Assembly: GCF_000215705.1 (NCBI RefSeq)
Contig: NC_015677.1
Span: 880,001 to 944,000, forward strand
DNA from: Ramlibacter tataouinensis TTB310
Lineage (GTDB): Bacteria > Pseudomonadota > Gammaproteobacteria > Burkholderiales > Burkholderiaceae_C
Direction of reading: 5' to 3'
DNA: 64,000 bases
In this document: piece by piece, positions 52,021 to 60,145 of the stretch
How positions within the stretch are numbered: the first letter of the stretch is position 1
Layout of the letters: each line of letters opens with the position of its first letter
Notes under the pieces: model-generated
Seen by the model: only the letters and a program-made list of their open reading frames with translations
Told to the model about the DNA's origin: nothing
The model's database searches: none
Program-made: the position numbers and the translations under genes

Positions 52021-53535
52021 TTACATCACGGCGCCGACCTGCCAGGGCACGAACTCGTTCTGCCCGTAGCCGTGGCGCTCGCTCTTGCTGGCCTCGCCGG
52101 AGGCGGTGGCCAGCACCAGGCGGAAGATGCGCTCGCCCATCTCCTGGATCGAGGCCCGGCCGTCGATGATCTCGCCGCAGTTGATGTCCATGTCCTCCTC
52201 CTGGCGCTGCCACAGCGCCGTGTTGGTGGCCAGCTTGAGCGAGGGCGAGGGGGCGCAGCCGTAGGCCGAGCCGCGGCCGGTGGTGAAGCAGATCATGTTG
52301 GCGCCGCCGGCCACCTGGCCGGTGGCGCTGACCGGGTCGTAGCCCGGCGTGTCCATGTAGACGAAGCCCTGGGCCGTGACGGGCTCGGCGTACTCGTAGA
52401 CGGCCTGCAGGCTGGTGGTGCCGCCCTTGGCCACCGCGCCCAGCGATTTCTCCAGGATGGTGGTGAGCCCGCCGGCCTTGTTGCCCGGCGAGGGGTTGTT
52501 GTTCATCTCGCCTTCGTTGACCCTGGTGTAGTGCTCCCACCAGCGGATGCGCGAGATCAGCTTCTCGCCGACCTCGCGGCGGACGGCGCGGCGCGTCAGC
52601 AGGTGCTCGGCGCCGTAGACCTCGGGCGTCTCCGACAGGATGGCCGTGCCGCCGTGCGCCACCAGCAGGTCCACCGCCGCGCCCAGCGCCGGGTTGGCGC
52701 TGATGCCGGAGTAGCCGTCGGACCCGCCGCACTGCAGGCCGATGGTGATGTGCGACGCGCTGCAGGGCTCGCGTTTGACCGCGTTGGCGCGGGGCAGCAT
52801 GTCCTTGACGAGCGCGATGCCCTTTTCCACCGTCCTGCGGGTGCCGCCGGTGTCCTGGATGTTGAAGACCTTCAGCGTGTCGCCCTCGCGCAGGCTGCTG
52901 TGGGCCAGCCAGGCATTGATCTGGTTGGCTTCGCAGCCCAGGCCCACCACCAGCACGCCCCAGAAGTTGGCATGGGTGGCGTAGCCGGCCAGCGTGCGCT
53001 CCAGGATCTGCATGCCCATGCCCTCGGTATCCATGCCGCAGCCGGTGCCGTGGGTGAGGGCGACCACGCCGTCGACCATGGGGTAGTCCGCCAGCGCCGC
53101 CGGGTTCGTCTGGCGCGAGAAGTGGTCGGCGATCGCGCGGGCGGCGGTGGCCGAGCAGTTCACGCTGGACAGGATGCCGATGTAGTTGCGGGTGGCGACG
53201 CGGCCGTCGGAGCGCTTGATCCCCATGAAGGTGGCCTCGCGCCGCGCCGGTTCGGGCTTGAGGTCGGCGCCGAAGGCGTAGTCGCGCTCGAAGTCGCCCA
53301 TCGCCAGGTTGTGGGTGTGCACGTGCTCGCCGGCGGCGATGGGCTTGCTGGCGAAGCCGATGATCTGGTTGTAGCGGCGCACCGGCTGGCCCTGCCCGAT
53401 GTCGCGCGCGGCGACCTTGTGGCCGGGCGGCACCAGGCCCTTGACGGCCACACCTTCGATTTGCGTGCCGCCGACCAGCTGGGAACGGGCGATCAGGACG
53501 TCGTCCTGCGGGTGCAGGCGGATGAAAAGATTCAT
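52021..53535 (-). CDS. UxaA-family sugar-acid dehydratase (altronate/galactarate dehydratase type)
   Basis: 504 residues from ATG 53535, with CAGGAGAAC upstream on the coding strand. The N-terminal ~90 residues are the SAF/UxaA-N domain (LFIRLHPQDDVLIARSQL, VPPGHKVAARDI). The remainder is the iron-dependent dehydratase domain: NYIGILSSVNCSAT, VVALTHGTGCGMDTEGMGM, IGLQCGGSDGYSGISANPAL and MDINCGEIIDGRAS. Altronate, galactarate, L-fuconate and related acids are substrates in this family. With the TRAP importer, two SDRs and an FAH-type hydrolase nearby, a non-phosphorylating sugar-acid pathway is likely. Confidence 0.92.
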   Translation of the reverse strand: MNLFIRLHPQDDVLIARSQLVGGTQIEGVAVKGLVPPGHKVAARDIGQGQPVRRYNQIIGFASKPIAAGEHVHTHNLAMGDFERDYAFGADLKPEPARREATFMGIKRSDGRVATRNYIGILSSVNCSATAARAIADHFSRQTNPAALADYPMVDGVVALTHGTGCGMDTEGMGMQILERTLAGYATHANFWGVLVVGLGCEANQINAWLAHSSLREGDTLKVFNIQDTGGTRRTVEKGIALVKDMLPRANAVKREPCSASHITIGLQCGGSDGYSGISANPALGAAVDLLVAHGGTAILSETPEVYGAEHLLTRRAVRREVGEKLISRIRWWEHYTRVNEGEMNNNPSPGNKAGGLTTILEKSLGAVAKGGTTSLQAVYEYAEPVTAQGFVYMDTPGYDPVSATGQVAGGANMICFTTGRGSAYGCAPSPSLKLATNTALWQRQEEDMDINCGEIIDGRASIQEMGERIFRLVLATASGEASKSERHGYGQNEFVPWQVGAVM

Positions 53536-53901
53536 GTTTGTTCTCCTGCGGAGTGGCTGGAGTTGATCCTCGATCTCCCTGCTTCGGCACGAGACAGCCG
53601 CGCTTGCGCGCTGGCTCGCGGCTCCGCGCCGTTGCGGCAGCTTATTCCTAGGACGGCAGCGCCCGGGCCGTGGTTCACCGTGGAGTTGGCGACGGTGGCC
53701 TGTAGTTCCGTAGCCGGCGCGAGGTAACCAAATCCAGGCCCCCCTCTTCGCCCCGGCGGGGGGCGCTGAGCAACGGCCTTGCCGTTGCGCGCCCATGGCA
53801 GGGCAAACGCCCGCACGCGCCAAGGCGCGTGCTCAGGGGCGGGGGGGAGAAGAGGGGGAAGACGAGGAGTCACAACAACCAACCAAAAACGAAGAACAAA
53901 A
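53536..53901. other. 366-bp gap inside the leftward catabolic operon
   Basis: This lies between the dctM-like and uxaA-like genes, both leftward. It contains the branched inverted-repeat element at 53740-53858 described separately. The rest (53536-53739) is GC-rich, has short inverted repeats such as CGCGC and CCGCG runs, and shows no open frame of interest. It may split the operon into two transcription units, or carry a promoter for the UxaA/Ldh pair. Confidence 0.55.
53740..53858. repeat. Cloverleaf-like nested inverted-repeat element, 119 bp
   Basis: An outer stem pairs CCCCCTCTTC (53740-53749) with GAAGAGGGGG (53849-53858). A second stem pairs CTGAGC (53766-53771) with GCTCAG (53831-53836). 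Inside are three hairpins: CAACGGC-CTT-GCCGTTG (53771-53787), GGGC-AAAC-GCCC (53801-53812) and GCACGCGCC-AA-GGCGCGTGC (53813-53832), the last a perfect 9-bp stem. It lies 43 bp past the dctM-like stop. The whole can fold into a multibranched cruciform or RNA. It looks like a dispersed intergenic repeat of the REP/BIME sort or an elaborate terminator/processing site; no poly-T tract is present. Confidence 0.75.
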
Positions 53902-55296
53902 TCAATAGAACATCTTCGGCAGCCACAAGACCGCCTTCGGGAAGTACGTGATCAACACCAGCGATCCGAGCAGCGGCACCAGCCACGGCAGGATCGCCAT
54001 CGTGGTCCGCTCCACCGACAGCTTGGCCACCCGGGCCAGGACGAACAGCACCATCCCCATGGGCGGATGCAGCAGCCCGATCATCAGGTTCAGCACCATC
54101 ACCAGCCCGAAGTGCACCAGGTCGATGCCCAACTGCTGGCAGATCGGCACCAGGATGGGCACCAGGATGGTGATGGCCGCCGTGGGCTCCAGGAAGCAGC
54201 CGACGAACAGCATCAGCAGGTTGGCCAGCAGCAGGAACACCCAGGGATCCTTGGTGAAGGCCAGCACCCACTGCGAGATGGCGGCGGTGACGCCGGTGGC
54301 CGTGAGCATCCAGCCGAAGATGCTGGCGGCCGCCACGATGAACAGCACCGTGGCCGTGGTCTCCACCGTGTCCAGGCAGACCTTGACGAACATCTTCCAG
54401 TTCAGCGTGCGGTACCAGGCGAAGCCCAGCACCATGGCCCACAGGCAGGCGGCGATCGCGCCCTCGGTGGGCGTGAAGATGCCGGTGGTCATGCCGCCGA
54501 TCAGCAGCACCGGCGTCATGATGGGCAGCACCGCCTGGAACCGGAACACCCGGTCGGCGACGAACAGCACCCCCAGCGCGGCGGTGACGGTGATCTGCGC
54601 CGGCAGGCCGGCCTTGTTGACCAGCAGCCACACCGCCACCGGCCAGCCGATCACTACGGCGGTTTCCATCAGCGCCTTGGCCACGCGCGGCCATTCGAAC
54701 CTGATGTCGCCGCCCCAGCCGTTCTTGTGGGCGAAGTAGGCCACGGTGAACATCATGGCCACGGCCATCAGCACGCCGGGCAGGATGCCGGCCAGGAACA
54801 GCGCGCCCACGCTGACGTTGGCCATCATCCCGTAGATCACGAACGGCAGCGAGGGCGGGATGATGGGTCCCAGCGTGGCCGAGGCGGCGGTGACGCCGAC
54901 CGCGAACTCGGTGTCGTAGCCATGGTCCTTCATGGCCTTGATCTCGATGGTGCCCAGGCCGGCGGCGTCGGCGATGGCGGTGCCGCTCATGCCGGCGAAC
55001 ACCACCGAGCCCACCACGTTGACATGGCCCAGGCCGCCCTTGAGCCAGCCCACCAGCGCCAGCGCGTAGTTGTAGATGCGGTTGGTGATGCCGGCGTTGT
55101 TCATCAGGTTGCCGGCCAGGATGAAGAAGGGCACGGCCAGCAACGGGAAGCTGTCGATGCCGCTGACCATGCGGTGGATGACCACGAAGGCCGGCAGGTT
55201 GCCCGTCCACCAGATGTACAGCAGGGCCGAGCCGGCCATGGCCAGGGCCACCGGCAGCCCGCCGGTCATGAGGAACAGGAAGATGATCTTCAGCAT
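53902..55296 (-). CDS. dctM: TRAP transporter large permease
   Basis: 464 residues from ATG 55296; twelve or so membrane helices. DctM signatures include FPLLAVPFFILAGNLMNNAG, GSVVFAGMSGTAIADAAGLG, ASATLGPIIPPSLPFVIYG, TPTEGAIAACLWA and the late GLLHPPMGMVLFVLARVA. It forms the ion-driven channel for uptake of an organic acid delivered by the DctP-type protein. It follows the small permease gene by 4 bp. Confidence 0.95.
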   Translation of the reverse strand: MLKIIFLFLMTGGLPVALAMAGSALLYIWWTGNLPAFVVIHRMVSGIDSFPLLAVPFFILAGNLMNNAGITNRIYNYALALVGWLKGGLGHVNVVGSVVFAGMSGTAIADAAGLGTIEIKAMKDHGYDTEFAVGVTAASATLGPIIPPSLPFVIYGMMANVSVGALFLAGILPGVLMAVAMMFTVAYFAHKNGWGGDIRFEWPRVAKALMETAVVIGWPVAVWLLVNKAGLPAQITVTAALGVLFVADRVFRFQAVLPIMTPVLLIGGMTTGIFTPTEGAIAACLWAMVLGFAWYRTLNWKMFVKVCLDTVETTATVLFIVAAASIFGWMLTATGVTAAISQWVLAFTKDPWVFLLLANLLMLFVGCFLEPTAAITILVPILVPICQQLGIDLVHFGLVMVLNLMIGLLHPPMGMVLFVLARVAKLSVERTTMAILPWLVPLLGSLVLITYFPKAVLWLPKMFY

Positions 55297-55300
55297 GGAT

Positions 55301-55876
55301 TCACTCGGTGAGGGCGTCCGACCCTTCAGGCCGTTCCAGCACCGTCCAGCCACGCCGGCGGTGCACCAGCGCGAGTTGCACCGAGCGCACGGCCATGGCG
55401 ACGAAGCCGGCCAGGCACACGCCGTAGACCCAGTTCATCGGCAGGTCGATCATGGTCATGCGCGAGTTGCTGCCCAGCTTGAGCATCATCATCACGGTGA
55501 GCACGGCGGCCGCCGCGAAGAAGGTGATGCGCAGCAGGTCCACCAGCGTCGCCAGGACGCGGCCCGCGCGGCGCGGCAGGTAGCGGTAGACGATGTCCAC
55601 GTGGATGTGGTTGTTCTTGATGACGCCGATGACCGCGCCGGTGAACACCGTCGCGATCAGCAGGTAGCGGGCGATCTCCTCGGTCCAGGCGGCCGAGTCG
55701 TTGAGCACGTAGCGGGTGAAGAACTGGTAGAAGACGGTGATCCCCAGCAGCCAGAAGAAGCCCAGGGCGACCCAGGCCTCCACCGGCGTGCCGGCGAGCT
55801 GGACCGCCTCGTCCTGCGCATGGAACTCGCCATCCTCCCCCATCACCCGGGGCATGTCGTCCAGGACCGAAGACAT
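55301..55876 (-). CDS. dctQ: TRAP transporter small permease
   Basis: 191 residues, four membrane helices. DctQ features are LGITVFYQFFTRYVLNDSAA, WTEEIARYLLIATVFTGAV and NNHIHVDIVYRYLP. An N-terminal cytoplasmic extension of ~30 residues precedes the first helix. It sits between the binding protein and large permease genes (10 bp and 4 bp spacing), the standard P-Q-M order. Confidence 0.94.
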   Translation of the reverse strand: MSSVLDDMPRVMGEDGEFHAQDEAVQLAGTPVEAWVALGFFWLLGITVFYQFFTRYVLNDSAAWTEEIARYLLIATVFTGAVIGVIKNNHIHVDIVYRYLPRRAGRVLATLVDLLRITFFAAAAVLTVMMMLKLGSNSRMTMIDLPMNWVYGVCLAGFVAMAVRSVQLALVHRRRGWTVLERPEGSDALTE

Positions 55877-55886
55877 CGCGGCACCC

Positions 55887-56879
55887 TTACTTGATGGCGA
55901 TGACGCGGTCCCAGTCCTTCTTGTCCAGCTGCATGGAGCCGAACTCGATGGCCTTGAGCACGCGCTGCTGGAAGTCGTTGCGGTCCACGGTGATGATGTT
56001 CAGGCCCTTCTTCTTGAACTCGTCGACCAGCTCGCCCTCGCGCTTGCGCACGTCCTGGCTGGCCTTCTCGGCCGCCTCCTGCGTCACCTCCAGCAGCGTC
56101 TTCTGCTCGGCCGGCGTGAGGCGGCCCATGGTGGTGGGCGAGACGATGGTCAGCAGCGAGTCGGCGATGTGGCCGGTCAGGATGATGTTCTTCTGCACCT
56201 CGTAGAACTTCTTGGCCTCGATGGTGGGCAGCGGGTTCTCCTGCGCGTCGACGGTGCCGTTCTGCAGCGCCAGGTACACCTCGGCGAAGGCGATGGGCGT
56301 CGGGTTGGCGCCGCAAGCGCGCGGCAGCGCGGTGTAGGCGGGCGCGTCGGGCACGCGCATCTTCAGGCCCTTCATCTCGTCGCAGGTCTTGAAGGCCTTG
56401 TTGCTGGTGGCGTGGCGCACGCCGTAGTAGGTCATGGCCGTCACGGTGTTACCGCCGCTGGCCTTCTTGTAGCCTTCGGCCAGCTCCTTGAACACGTCGC
56501 TCTTGGCGTACTTGAGCACGTGGTCGGCGTCGCGGAAGGTGAAGGGGTAGTAGCTCACGGCCAGCCGCGGGAACGAGCGCGCGGCGAAGGAGGCGCCGGT
56601 CAGGATGATGTCCACCGTGCCCAGCTGCAGGCCCTGGTTGATGTCGCTTTCCTTGCCCAGGCTGGAGGCCGGGAACACCTGGATCTCGTACTTGCCGTTG
56701 GTGCGCTTCTTGAACTCCTCGCCGGCCCAGACCGACCACTTGTGGAAGGGCTCGGAGGCCTCGTACACGTGGGCCCACTTCAGCTTGGTCTGCGCGTTGG
56801 CGGCGCCGAACGGTGCCAGGGCGCCGGCCAGCAGGGCGCAGGCGGCTATCGATCGAAGGGTGAACCGGTGGGTCATCAT
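55887..56879 (-). CDS. dctP: TRAP transporter solute-binding protein
   Basis: 330 residues; the second of two ATGs (56879 or 56876) overlaps the regulator's stop codon. A Sec signal peptide ends at about GAANA. The mature protein has the DctP fold: TKLKWAHVYEASEPFHKWSV, FPASSLGKESDINQGLQLG, the DAPAYTALPRACGANPTPIA ligand region with the conserved Arg-x-x-x-Asp area, and EVYLALQNGTVDAQENPLPT. It binds an organic or sugar acid in the periplasm. Linkage to UxaA and SDR genes points to a hexuronate or aldonate. Confidence 0.95.
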   Translation of the reverse strand: MMTHRFTLRSIAACALLAGALAPFGAANAQTKLKWAHVYEASEPFHKWSVWAGEEFKKRTNGKYEIQVFPASSLGKESDINQGLQLGTVDIILTGASFAARSFPRLAVSYYPFTFRDADHVLKYAKSDVFKELAEGYKKASGGNTVTAMTYYGVRHATSNKAFKTCDEMKGLKMRVPDAPAYTALPRACGANPTPIAFAEVYLALQNGTVDAQENPLPTIEAKKFYEVQKNIILTGHIADSLLTIVSPTTMGRLTPAEQKTLLEVTQEAAEKASQDVRKREGELVDEFKKKGLNIITVDRNDFQQRVLKAIEFGSMQLDKKDWDRVIAIK

Positions 56880-57625
56880 GCTCGTCTCCTGAGTTGTAGA
56901 GGTGCTGGCGGGGTGTGGGATGCGTTGGCGCGGCGCCAGCTCGCGCCGTATCTCTTGCAGGCGCGCTGCAGGTGCAGGTGCATCGCCTCGCGCGCGGCCT
57001 GCGGGTCGCGCCCGCGGATGGCCTCCAGCACCTGCGCGTGCTCGACCAGCGCGGCGCTCCAGGAGGCGGGGTTCTCGAAGTAGTCGCCCAACCGCTCGAA
57101 CAGCGGGCCGCTGCGCGCCTGCCAGTAGCCCATGACGGTGTCGCGCAGCACCTCGTTGCCGCAGGCACCCGCCACGGCGGCGTGGAAGGCCTCGTCGCCC
57201 TCGCGCGGCACGATGCCTGCGTCGGCCTGCTCCTGCATGCGGGCCAGGGCGCCGGCCATGGCCGCGACCTGGGCGCGCTTGGCATGGCGCGCCGCCAGCG
57301 CGGCGACCTCGCCCTCCACCAGCTCGCGCGCGCGCATCAGCTCCAGCGGGCCCCACTCGGCCGAGTCGTGCCCGGCGGCGGCGCCGCGCGGCAGCGGCTG
57401 GCGCACGTAGATGCCCGAGCCCGTGCGCACCTCGACCCAGCCTTCCACCTCCAGGGCGATCAGCGCCTCGCGCACCGAGGGGCGGCTCACGCCCAGCTGG
57501 CGCGCCAGGTCGCGCTCGGCCGGCAGGCGGCTGGCCGGCGCGAACTCGCCGGCCGCGATCAGCGAGCGCAGCTGCTCGGCGATCTGGCGGTACAGGCGAT
57601 TCGACTCGACGGTCTGCAGCGGCAT
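56876..57625 (-). CDS. FadR-subfamily GntR transcriptional regulator
   Basis: 249 residues from ATG 57625; the longer open frame adds a Pro/Thr-rich leader not found in the family. The N-terminal winged HTH reads LRSLIAAGEFAPASRLPAER and GVSRPSVREALIALEVEGWV. The C-terminal FCD domain has ARELVEGEVAALAARHA, DEAFHAAVAGACGNEVL and HAQVLEAIRGRDPQAAREAM, with the His/Asp positions that bind a metal and carboxylate effector. It heads the TRAP operon (4-base overlap with dctP) and faces the SDR operon. A FadR-like palindrome lies in the shared promoter region. Confidence 0.93.
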   Translation of the reverse strand: MPLQTVESNRLYRQIAEQLRSLIAAGEFAPASRLPAERDLARQLGVSRPSVREALIALEVEGWVEVRTGSGIYVRQPLPRGAAAGHDSAEWGPLELMRARELVEGEVAALAARHAKRAQVAAMAGALARMQEQADAGIVPREGDEAFHAAVAGACGNEVLRDTVMGYWQARSGPLFERLGDYFENPASWSAALVEHAQVLEAIRGRDPQAAREAMHLHLQRACKRYGASWRRANASHTPPAPLQLRRRA

Positions 57626-57676
57626 GGGTGGGGGTGTGGCGTGTGGCGACGGTGTCAGGGTTGACCGCAAGTGGCC

Positions 57677-57693
57677 AAGTGGTCTGACCAATT
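57677..57693. promoter_or_regulatory. FadR-type operator palindrome
   Basis: AAGTGGTC-T-GACCAATT is a 17-bp dyad; seven of eight base pairs match between the arms, and the core TGGTC-n-GACCA fits the FadR/GntR operator pattern. It lies in the 137-bp region between the divergent regulator/TRAP operon and the SDR-SDR-FAH operon, 52 bp from the regulator start and 70 bp from the SDR start. The GntR regulator encoded alongside is the natural binder, giving joint control of both operons. Confidence 0.65.
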
Positions 57694-57762
57694 AAGATGC
57701 GCCGAAAACCCGCGCCGGGCATCGGGCAAAACCCGCAGGCGCCCTTTTCAGGAGACAGCTTC

Positions 57763-58509
57763 ATGAGACTGCAAGGCAAGACCGCCCTGGTCACCGCAGC
57801 CGGGCAGGGCATAGGCCGCGCCAGCGCGCTGGCGCTGGCCGCGCAAGGCGCCCAGGTGTGGGCCACCGACGTGAACGAGGCGCTGCTGGCCGCCTACGAA
57901 GGCGTGGCGGGCGTGCGCGCCCTGCGCCTGGATGTGCTGGACAAGGAGGCGCTGAAACGCGTGATCGCCGCCATGCCGGCCATCGACGTGCTCTTCAACT
58001 GCGCCGGCTTCGTCCACAACGGCACCATCCAGCAGGCCAGCGACGAGGAATGGAACTTCGCGCTGAACCTGAACGTGCGCTCCCAGTTCTGGGCCATCCA
58101 GGCGGCGCTGCCGCGCATGCTGGGCAACGACGAGGGCCGCGGGCGCGGCAGCATCATCAACATGGCCAGCGTGTGCAGCAGCATCAAGGGCCTGCCCAAC
58201 CGGTTCATCTACGGCACCACCAAGGCGGCGGTGATCGGCCTGACCAAGAGCGTGGCGGCCGACTACGTGGCCCACGGCATCCGCTGCAACGCCATCTGCC
58301 CGGGCACGGTGGACACGCCCTCGCTGCAGGGCCGCATCGATGCCAACGCCGACCCGCAGGCGGCCCGGCGCGCCTTCGTCGCCCGCCAGCCCATGGGCCG
58401 GCTGGCGCGGGCCGAGGAGATCGCGCCGCTGGTGGTGTTCCTGGCCAGCGACGAATCGGCCTTCGTCACCGGCCAGGCCTACGCGGTGGACGGCGGCATC
58501 TCGATATGA
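57763..58509 (+). CDS. SDR-family dehydrogenase (2-keto-3-deoxy sugar-acid dehydrogenase-like)
   Basis: 248 residues from ATG 57763, with CAGGAGA upstream. Classical SDR: cofactor loop TAAGQGIGRA (residues 9-18), DVLFNCAGFVHNG, the catalytic Ser in MASVCSSIKG, Tyr and Lys in YGTTKAAV, and CPGTVDTPS. The sequence resembles NAD-dependent 2-keto-3-deoxy-L-fuconate/rhamnonate dehydrogenases and hydroxybutyrate dehydrogenase-type SDRs. In this context, oxidation of the keto-deoxy acid made by a dehydratase is the best guess. The next gene, another SDR, overlaps it by 4 bases. Confidence 0.9.
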   Translation: MRLQGKTALVTAAGQGIGRASALALAAQGAQVWATDVNEALLAAYEGVAGVRALRLDVLDKEALKRVIAAMPAIDVLFNCAGFVHNGTIQQASDEEWNFALNLNVRSQFWAIQAALPRMLGNDEGRGRGSIINMASVCSSIKGLPNRFIYGTTKAAVIGLTKSVAADYVAHGIRCNAICPGTVDTPSLQGRIDANADPQAARRAFVARQPMGRLARAEEIAPLVVFLASDESAFVTGQAYAVDGGISI

Positions 58510-59252
58510 ACCAGCTGGATTTCCAGGGCCGCCATGCGGTGGTCACGGGCGGCGCCGCCGGCCTGGGGTATGCGATCGCCGAGCGGCTGGTCCAGTCGGG
58601 CGGCAGCGTCACGCTGTGGGACCGCGACGCCTCGGCCGCGCAGCAGGCCGCGCTGGTGCTGGGTGCCAAGGCCGCGGCCGTGGAGGTGGACGTCAGCGAC
58701 TACCTGTCGGTGCAGGCGGCGGTCAAGCGCACCGTGCGGCAGTCGGCGCGCATCGACGCCCTGGTCAACGGCGCCGGCATCACCGGGCCCAACGCCAAGG
58801 TCTGGGACTATCCCCTGGATGCCTGGCGCCAGGTGATGGACGTCAACCTGAACGGCCTGTTCTACTGCTGCCGCGAGGTGGCGCCGCTGATGCGCGCCCA
58901 GGGCTGGGGCCGCATCGTGAACATCGCCTCGGTGGCCGGCAAGGACGGCAACCCCAACGCCAGCGCCTACAGCGCCAGCAAGGCGGCGGTGATCGCCCTG
59001 ACCAAGTCGCTGGGCAAGGAGCTGGCCGACGTGGACGTGCGCGTCAACTGCGTGACGCCCGCGGCCGTGAGGACGGCCATCTTCGAGCAGATGAGCCCCG
59101 AGCACATCCAGTTCATGCTGGGCAAGATCCCGATGGGGCGCTTCGGCACGCCGCAGGAGGTGGCGGCCCTGGTCGCCTGGCTGTGCACGGAAGAATGCTC
59201 GTTCTCCACCGGCGCCGTGTTCGACCTCTCGGGCGGCCGCTCCACCTACTGA
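58506..59252 (+). CDS. SDR-family dehydrogenase
   Basis: 248 residues from ATG 58506 (ATGA overlap). SDR motifs: TGGAAGLGYA (cofactor), DALVNGAGITGP, catalytic Ser in NIASVAGKDGN, YSASKAAVIALTKSLGKE and NCVTPAAVRT. Though equal in length to its neighbour it is only moderately similar, so it is probably an older paralogue with a different substrate, perhaps the initial sugar dehydrogenase of the same pathway. It precedes the FAH-type hydrolase gene by 24 bp. Confidence 0.9.
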   Translation: MNQLDFQGRHAVVTGGAAGLGYAIAERLVQSGGSVTLWDRDASAAQQAALVLGAKAAAVEVDVSDYLSVQAAVKRTVRQSARIDALVNGAGITGPNAKVWDYPLDAWRQVMDVNLNGLFYCCREVAPLMRAQGWGRIVNIASVAGKDGNPNASAYSASKAAVIALTKSLGKELADVDVRVNCVTPAAVRTAIFEQMSPEHIQFMLGKIPMGRFGTPQEVAALVAWLCTEECSFSTGAVFDLSGGRSTY

Positions 59253-59276
59253 TCACGCAACAAGAAAGGCAAGACG

Positions 59277-60128
59277 ATGAAACTGGTTCGCTATGGCAAT
59301 CCCGGGCGCGAGAAACCCGGCCTGATCGACCTGGACGGCAAGCTGCGCGACCTGTCCTCGGTGGTGCCGGACATCGGCCCCGCCCAGCTGGGCAGCATCG
59401 GCATGGCCCGGCTGCACAAGGTCAACCCGGCCAAGCTGCCCCTGGTGCGCGGCAAGCCGCGCTTCGGCTGCCCGGTCACGGGCGTGGGCAAGTTCGTCGC
59501 CATCGGCCTGAACTTCGCCGACCATGCCGCGGAGTCGGGCGCGCCCATCCCCAAGGAACCCATCGTCTTCATGAAGGCCACCACCTGCATCCAGGGCCCG
59601 AATGACGCCGTGATGCTGCCGCGCGGCTCGACCAAGACCGACTGGGAGGTCGAGCTGGGCGTGGTGATCGGCACCACCGCCCGCTACGTCGCCAAGAAGG
59701 ACGCGCTGGCCCACGTGGCCGGCTACTGCGTGGTCAACGACGTCAGCGAGCGCGAGTACCAGCTCGAGCGCGGCCCCCAGTGGGACAAGGGCAAGGGTTG
59801 CGACACCTTCGGCCCCATCGGCCCCTGGCTGGTCACGCCCGACGAGCTCGAGAACGTGCAGCGCCTGGACATGTGGCTGGACGTGAACGGCCAGCGCATG
59901 CAGACCGGCAACACCCGCACCATGATCTTCGACGCGGCCAAGCTGGTGAGCTACGTCAGCCACTTCATGACGCTCATGCCGGGCGACGTGATCACCACCG
60001 GCACGCCGCCCGGCGTGGGCCTGGGCATGAAGCCACCCAGGTACCTGAAGAAGGGCGACGTCATGACCCTGGGCATCCAGGGGCTGGGCGAGCAGCGGCA
60101 GGAAGTGGTGGCGTTCAAGGCCGGCTGA
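59277..60128 (+). CDS. Fumarylacetoacetate hydrolase family protein (2,4-diketo-3-deoxy acid hydrolase-like)
   Basis: 283 residues with a GAAAGG box upstream of ATG 59277. FAH-fold motifs: GKFVAIGLNFADHAAESGAP, EPIVFMKATTCIQGP, DWEVELGVVIG with two of the metal-binding acids, DVSEREYQLERG, and TTGTPPGVGLGMKP. Members of this group cleave 2,4-diketo-3-deoxy-L-fuconate/rhamnonate to pyruvate and a hydroxy acid, or hydrate related compounds. Following two SDR genes, it likely carries out the last, C-C bond-cleaving step of sugar-acid breakdown. Confidence 0.9.
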   Translation: MKLVRYGNPGREKPGLIDLDGKLRDLSSVVPDIGPAQLGSIGMARLHKVNPAKLPLVRGKPRFGCPVTGVGKFVAIGLNFADHAAESGAPIPKEPIVFMKATTCIQGPNDAVMLPRGSTKTDWEVELGVVIGTTARYVAKKDALAHVAGYCVVNDVSEREYQLERGPQWDKGKGCDTFGPIGPWLVTPDELENVQRLDMWLDVNGQRMQTGNTRTMIFDAAKLVSYVSHFMTLMPGDVITTGTPPGVGLGMKPPRYLKKGDVMTLGIQGLGEQRQEVVAFKAG

Positions 60129-60145
60129 GGCCGCCGCCCGCGCGC

